Positions 5,602 through 8,746 of a stretch of 8,746 nt of DNA are shown piece after piece. The DNA comes from an uncultured Atopobium sp. (GTDB lineage: Bacteria; Actinomycetota; Coriobacteriia; Coriobacteriales; Atopobiaceae). The first letter of the stretch is position 1. The number at the start of each line of letters is the position of its first letter. The notes beneath the pieces were generated by a model, which was given only the letters and a program-made list of their open reading frames with translations, ran no database searches and was not told where the DNA came from. Where the stretch lies: positions 1 through 8,746 of the forward strand of contig CAKARF010000034.1 in NCBI GenBank assembly GCA_916720465.1, read 5' to 3'. Made by a program: the position numbers and the translations under genes.

Positions 5602-6276
5602 ATGCATCACAAGAGTATTCTTCTTGTATCTGCAACGACACGCTTACATGAACGTATGCGTGAACTTTCGCATGCCATTGATGTCTCCATTGCTCTTGCA
5701 AATGCTGCTTCATTTTCACAGGCTGCGGCTTCTGGTCATACCTTTGACCTGATTATTCTTGATCAAAAAGATCTTTCTCAAGATGTTATTAGCACGGTTG
5801 AGAATTATTCTGCACAAAATGGTGGAATTGCTCGCTTGTTTGTTGCTGATCTTGATAATCTTTCTAAATTTGTTCTTCCTGCTCAGGGTAAAAGTGATTT
5901 TATCTTGTCCTCTGCATCTATCCAGGAGTTTAACCTCAGGTGCGCGTTGCTTTTGTGGCCAGGAACCGAGAGTACTTCTAGAGACTTGGTTATTGTTGAC
6001 AATATAAAGATTAACCTGGCAACATACCAGGTTTACATCGATGAATCTCCTGTAGATCTTACGTATATGGAGTATCTGCTGCTGTCATTCTTGGCAACTC
6101 ATCCCTCTCGTGCATACTCTCGTGAGGCTCTTTTGCAGCGCGTTTGGGGCTTTGAGTACTGCGGTGGCACCAGAACAGTTGACGTTCACGTAAGGCGTGT
6201 TCGCTCAAAGATTGGTCCTCAGGCAGCCGCTCATCTTGAGACGGTGCGTGGCGTAGGCTATCTGTTTAGAGCATAA
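5602..6276 (+). CDS. GlnR-like orphan OmpR-family transcriptional regulator
   Basis: This is a 224-aa DNA-binding regulator. ATG 5602 follows AGGGGG at 5591-5596 by 5 nt; an earlier in-frame start at 5560 would overlap the promoter. The receiver-like domain (1-120) keeps Asp54 in the IILD motif. It lacks the N-terminal acidic pair (Ser10-Ala11 there), the usual Thr/Ser switch and the conserved Lys, so classical phosphorylation is doubtful. The winged-helix domain (128-224) includes LTYMEYLLL, REALLQRVWG and the recognition helix region GGTRTVDVHVRR (188-199), which is nearly identical to what I recall of actinobacterial GlnR. Actinobacterial GlnR is itself an orphan with a pseudo-receiver that controls nitrogen genes. 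No histidine kinase gene is adjacent. The nearby GS homologue with a GlnR-like box and the amino acid transporter agree with a nitrogen role. Other orphan OmpR regulators share this layout, so no gene symbol is given. Confidence 0.85.
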   Translation: MHHKSILLVSATTRLHERMRELSHAIDVSIALANAASFSQAAASGHTFDLIILDQKDLSQDVISTVENYSAQNGGIARLFVADLDNLSKFVLPAQGKSDFILSSASIQEFNLRCALLLWPGTESTSRDLVIVDNIKINLATYQVYIDESPVDLTYMEYLLLSFLATHPSRAYSREALLQRVWGFEYCGGTRTVDVHVRRVRSKIGPQAAAHLETVRGVGYLFRA

Positions 6277-6375
6277 TCGCAGGTACAGAAAGATTTTATT
6301 GCAATCTGTGCACGCATAATGTGCTTACAAAACGTTTAAGCGTGGTTCTCACAACGAGAGACGAATTTTTGTCCG

Positions 6376-6395
6376 GTGTAACGGGTAGAATACAC
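6376..6395 (+). promoter_or_regulatory. Candidate htrA promoter -10 within a small inverted repeat
   Basis: TAGAAT at 6386-6391 matches the -10 consensus at 5 of 6 positions and lies 81 nt before the chosen start. GTGTA (6376-6380) and TACAC (6391-6395) form an inverted repeat that flanks and overlaps it. No good -35 is present at the expected spacing, so another sigma factor or an activator may be involved. Support is modest. The rest of 6277-6472 shows no gene and no clear terminator after the regulator. Confidence 0.3.
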
Positions 6396-6472
6396 ATATT
6401 GAAAAATTGATGTTTAACGCAGAATTATCTGCGTTGGCAGTTTGCATCAGAGCGATGTTAAGGAGGATGTCT

Positions 6473-7888
6473 ATGGAGAACCAAGTACATGGTTTAACCA
6501 CAGATTCCACTGTAAATAAGGGTTTCTCGCCAGTTGAGCTTTCTGGGTTTATGTCTAAGTTTCAAAGCTCAAGCGTAAAAAGAACAGCTTGTGCAATTGC
6601 TTTTGCAGTTGCTTGCGTCCCTACACTTGCTTTGGGAGAGGGAATTTCTAAACTTCCTGCAGTATCTGGCCAGGCAAGTATTTCTCAAGCAGCAACGTCT
6701 CGTCCTGCTGCAGAACCAACTGATATTAAAACTGCAGAAACGGTAGCTTCTAAGGTTTTGCCTTCAGTTGTGTCCGTAAAGGCTACCAGTGATTCATCAG
6801 GCTCAACTGGTTCTGGCGTTGTATTGAACACAAATGGAGACATTCTTACCAATTACCACGTTATCGAGGGTATGGATACATTTTCTATCTCCGTTAATGA
6901 TAAAGAGTATGAGTGCACTGTTGTAGGAACAGATCCAACCTCTGATTTGGCTGTTCTTCATGCAGACCTTAAGGGAGATAGACTAACTCCAATTGAGATT
7001 GGCAATTCCGATAACCTGGCTCCTGGTAGTTGGGTCATGAGTGTTGGCAGTCCATTTGGTCTTGATCACTCTGTTTCTGCAGGTATTGTTTCTGCGCTCT
7101 CTCGTGGAGATATGCTTGAGACAGAGGGCGGAGAAACCACTATTTATGCTAACCTCATCCAGGTTGATGCAGCTATTAACCCAGGCAATTCCGGTGGTGC
7201 TCTGGTTGACTCCAATGGTCAGCTCGTGGGTATTTGTACGCTCTACTCTTCTGACACCCAGTCGTTTGCTGGTATTGGCTTTGCAATTCCTGCTAACTAC
7301 GCCATTGATATTGCAAATCAGATTCTTTCTGGCCAGCAGGTTAAGCATGCCTATATTGGCCTTTCCATGCAGACCGTAACCCCTCGAGCAGCCAAGCGCA
7401 ATGACCTCTCGGTAGATTATGGTGCGTATGTGGCAGGCCTTCTTGATGATAGTCCTGCAGAGGATGCTGGTATTAAAAAGGGTGACGTTATTATCTCCAT
7501 TGGTGGAGAGCGTGTAATTTCTGCTGATGCAGCTATCATTGCTGTTCGCTCCCACAAGATTGGAGAGACAGTTCCTGTAGAAATCATGCGTGGAGAAGAC
7601 CGCCTTACCATCAACGTCACGCTTGGTTCTGATGAGACGCTTTCTTCTATGAAAGAGAAAGAAAAGAACAGCAAGAATAATAAAAACGATACTGATGATA
7701 AACAGGATCGTACTGAAAACGATGATTCCTATAGGTATTATCGTCAGCAAAATTGGTGGCAGGAATTCTGGGATTACTTTACTAATCCTTACGGAGATAA
7801 AGACGTTAATTCTGATAATCCTTTTGAGAATATTGTAGAGAGCATTACTAATAGCATTGCAGAAGCAATTTACGGAATTTTTGGTTAA
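6473..7888 (+). CDS. HtrA/DegP-type membrane-anchored serine protease with PDZ domain
   Basis: This is a 471-aa envelope protease, which in this family degrades or chaperones misfolded extracytoplasmic proteins. AGGAGG at 6461-6466 gives 6-nt spacing to ATG 6473; the ATG at 6467 abuts that site and is unlikely. A 36-residue cytoplasmic segment precedes one membrane span (about 38-55). A Ser/Ala-rich linker leads to a trypsin-like domain (about 87-290) with catalytic His129 (NYHV), Asp159 (SDLAVL) and Ser240 (GNSGG). One PDZ domain follows (about 293-385). After it comes a Lys/Asn/Asp-rich linker (393-418), a segment dense in Tyr, Trp and Phe (420-440), and a predicted amphipathic helix (451-471). 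This tail is unusual for HtrA proteins. The gene lies 196 nt after the regulator gene with its own likely promoter, so it need not share that gene's control. The family is firmly supported. Confidence 0.93.
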   Translation: MENQVHGLTTDSTVNKGFSPVELSGFMSKFQSSSVKRTACAIAFAVACVPTLALGEGISKLPAVSGQASISQAATSRPAAEPTDIKTAETVASKVLPSVVSVKATSDSSGSTGSGVVLNTNGDILTNYHVIEGMDTFSISVNDKEYECTVVGTDPTSDLAVLHADLKGDRLTPIEIGNSDNLAPGSWVMSVGSPFGLDHSVSAGIVSALSRGDMLETEGGETTIYANLIQVDAAINPGNSGGALVDSNGQLVGICTLYSSDTQSFAGIGFAIPANYAIDIANQILSGQQVKHAYIGLSMQTVTPRAAKRNDLSVDYGAYVAGLLDDSPAEDAGIKKGDVIISIGGERVISADAAIIAVRSHKIGETVPVEIMRGEDRLTINVTLGSDETLSSMKEKEKNSKNNKNDTDDKQDRTENDDSYRYYRQQNWWQEFWDYFTNPYGDKDVNSDNPFENIVESITNSIAEAIYGIFG

Positions 7889-7952
7889 TCTTCAGCATTA
7901 CATTGCTCTGGCGGTTAGGTCTATTTGTTGTTTTAAGAGTTAGGGGAGCCTT

Positions 7953-8746
7953 GTGGATTTGCTTGTGCTGTTAGTTTTAATTGCAGTCTCTATTCTACTT
8001 ATCGCGGGTCTTGTCACGCTATCCTCTAAGCTTTCGCAAGTAAAGACGCTACAAGAGCAAAGTCAAACATCATCTGCAGAGCTTATAAGAAGCTCCCAAG
8101 AGTTGGAGCGTCGTGTTACAGATAACATGACAAACATGTATCAGCTTATGGATACAAAGCTTGAGCAGGTAAGAGAGGTAGTTGGCCAGAAGCTCACTAC
8201 TACGCTGCAAGATCAGACAAAGCAGACTGACCAGCGCATTGCTCAGCTTGATGCACGTTTTGATGCTTTTCAGCGCCGCGTTGATGAGAACATGACGGCA
8301 ACTTCTAAGGCCTCAACTGAGCAGCTTGGCAAGGTTAGAGAGACTGTTGATAAGCAGCTTAGTGATATGCGCAAAGAGAATGAAGCAAAGCTTGAGCTTA
8401 TGCGTCAGACCGTTGACGAGAAGCTCCAGAAAACGCTTGATGAGCGTATGACTCAATCGTTCCAGCGCGTATCTACGCAACTTGAGCAAGTTCATCAAGG
8501 CTTGGGAGAAATGCGTGGCCTTGCAGAGGGTGTTGGAGACTTAAAGAAAGTTCTTTCTGGCGTTAAGACTCGTGGAATTGTCGGAGAGATTCAGCTTGGC
8601 GCAATTCTCAGAGACATTCTTTCTCCAGAGCAGTATGAAGAAAATGTAGCTACTGTTTCTGGTTCTACTGAGCGTGTTGAGTTTGCCGTTAAGTTGCCTG
8701 GAGAGTCAGGGGAGACCGTTTGGCTTCCTATTGATTCTAAGTTCCC
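7953..8746 (+). CDS. rmuC: RmuC-type DNA recombination protein, 5' part
   Basis: The reading frame is open to the window end, giving 264 codons plus two bases; the C-terminal part is missing. The start is GTG 7953, just after AGGGGAG (7942-7948, 4-nt gap). Residues 2-22 are a hydrophobic N-terminal anchor. Residues 28-185 are highly charged and heptad-like, predicting a long coiled coil with loose internal repeats (for example VRETVDKQL at 128 and MRQTVDEKL at 150). The RmuC core begins near 187: KTRGIVGEIQLGAIL (205-219), then LPIDSKF (258-264). RmuC limits inversions between short repeats and carries a nuclease-like fold, which lies mostly beyond the window. The gene is 64 nt downstream of htrA with no clear terminator between, so the two may be co-transcribed. 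Confidence 0.9.
   Translation, partial: MDLLVLLVLIAVSILLIAGLVTLSSKLSQVKTLQEQSQTSSAELIRSSQELERRVTDNMTNMYQLMDTKLEQVREVVGQKLTTTLQDQTKQTDQRIAQLDARFDAFQRRVDENMTATSKASTEQLGKVRETVDKQLSDMRKENEAKLELMRQTVDEKLQKTLDERMTQSFQRVSTQLEQVHQGLGEMRGLAEGVGDLKKVLSGVKTRGIVGEIQLGAILRDILSPEQYEENVATVSGSTERVEFAVKLPGESGETVWLPIDSKF

Noticed and set aside
6983..7750. 255-codon open frame on the minus strand inside htrA
   Set aside because: It lies wholly within a well-supported htrA with catalytic triad and PDZ. The minus-strand protein is a low-complexity mirror of codon use with no recognisable domain.

Overview
The window looks like chromosomal DNA of a moderate-GC actinobacterium. The best fit is the class Coriobacteriia (the Atopobium/Lancefieldella/Olsenella group). 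This rests on the protein sequences, the moderate base composition and an actinobacterial GlnR-like regulator; it is an inference, not a database match. All major genes read on the + strand with good ribosome binding sites, and no complete mobile element is present.

Layout. 1-218: non-coding, with a 46-bp imperfect palindrome that resembles the two ends of an IS3-type element placed head to head. 219-425: a 68-aa Cys-rich single-span membrane protein of the FeoB-associated type. 483-520: four 5-bp elements spaced exactly 11 bp apart, very like an actinobacterial GlnR box. 551-1864: a full-length type I glutamine synthetase homologue that appears to have lost most metal-ligand residues, followed by a strong terminator. 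1865-2200: a structured, AT-rich leader. 2201-5448: a polar amino acid ABC transporter of lipoprotein, permease and ATPase. The permease carries an unusual extracytoplasmic domain, and its stop codon overlaps the ATPase start. 5490-5569: a terminator, an inverted repeat and a promoter. 5602-6276: an orphan OmpR/GlnR-type regulator with a degenerate receiver domain. 6473-7888: an HtrA/DegP-type membrane-anchored serine protease with an aromatic-rich C-terminal tail. 7953-8746: the 5' part of rmuC, cut by the window end.

How it may work together. A GlnR-like regulator, a glutamine synthetase-like protein preceded by a GlnR-like box, and a glutamine/polar amino acid type transporter sit within 6 kb. 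This suggests a nitrogen or amino acid response locus. The most interesting point is that the synthetase homologue keeps the fold, the ammonium-site Asp and the nucleotide/phosphate arginines. By motif alignment it has lost four of six metal ligands (E129, E212, E220 and H269 in enteric numbering) and the E327 loop. It may therefore be a pseudoenzyme with a sensing or regulatory role. HtrA and RmuC are housekeeping envelope and DNA-maintenance genes with no evident link to the nitrogen theme.
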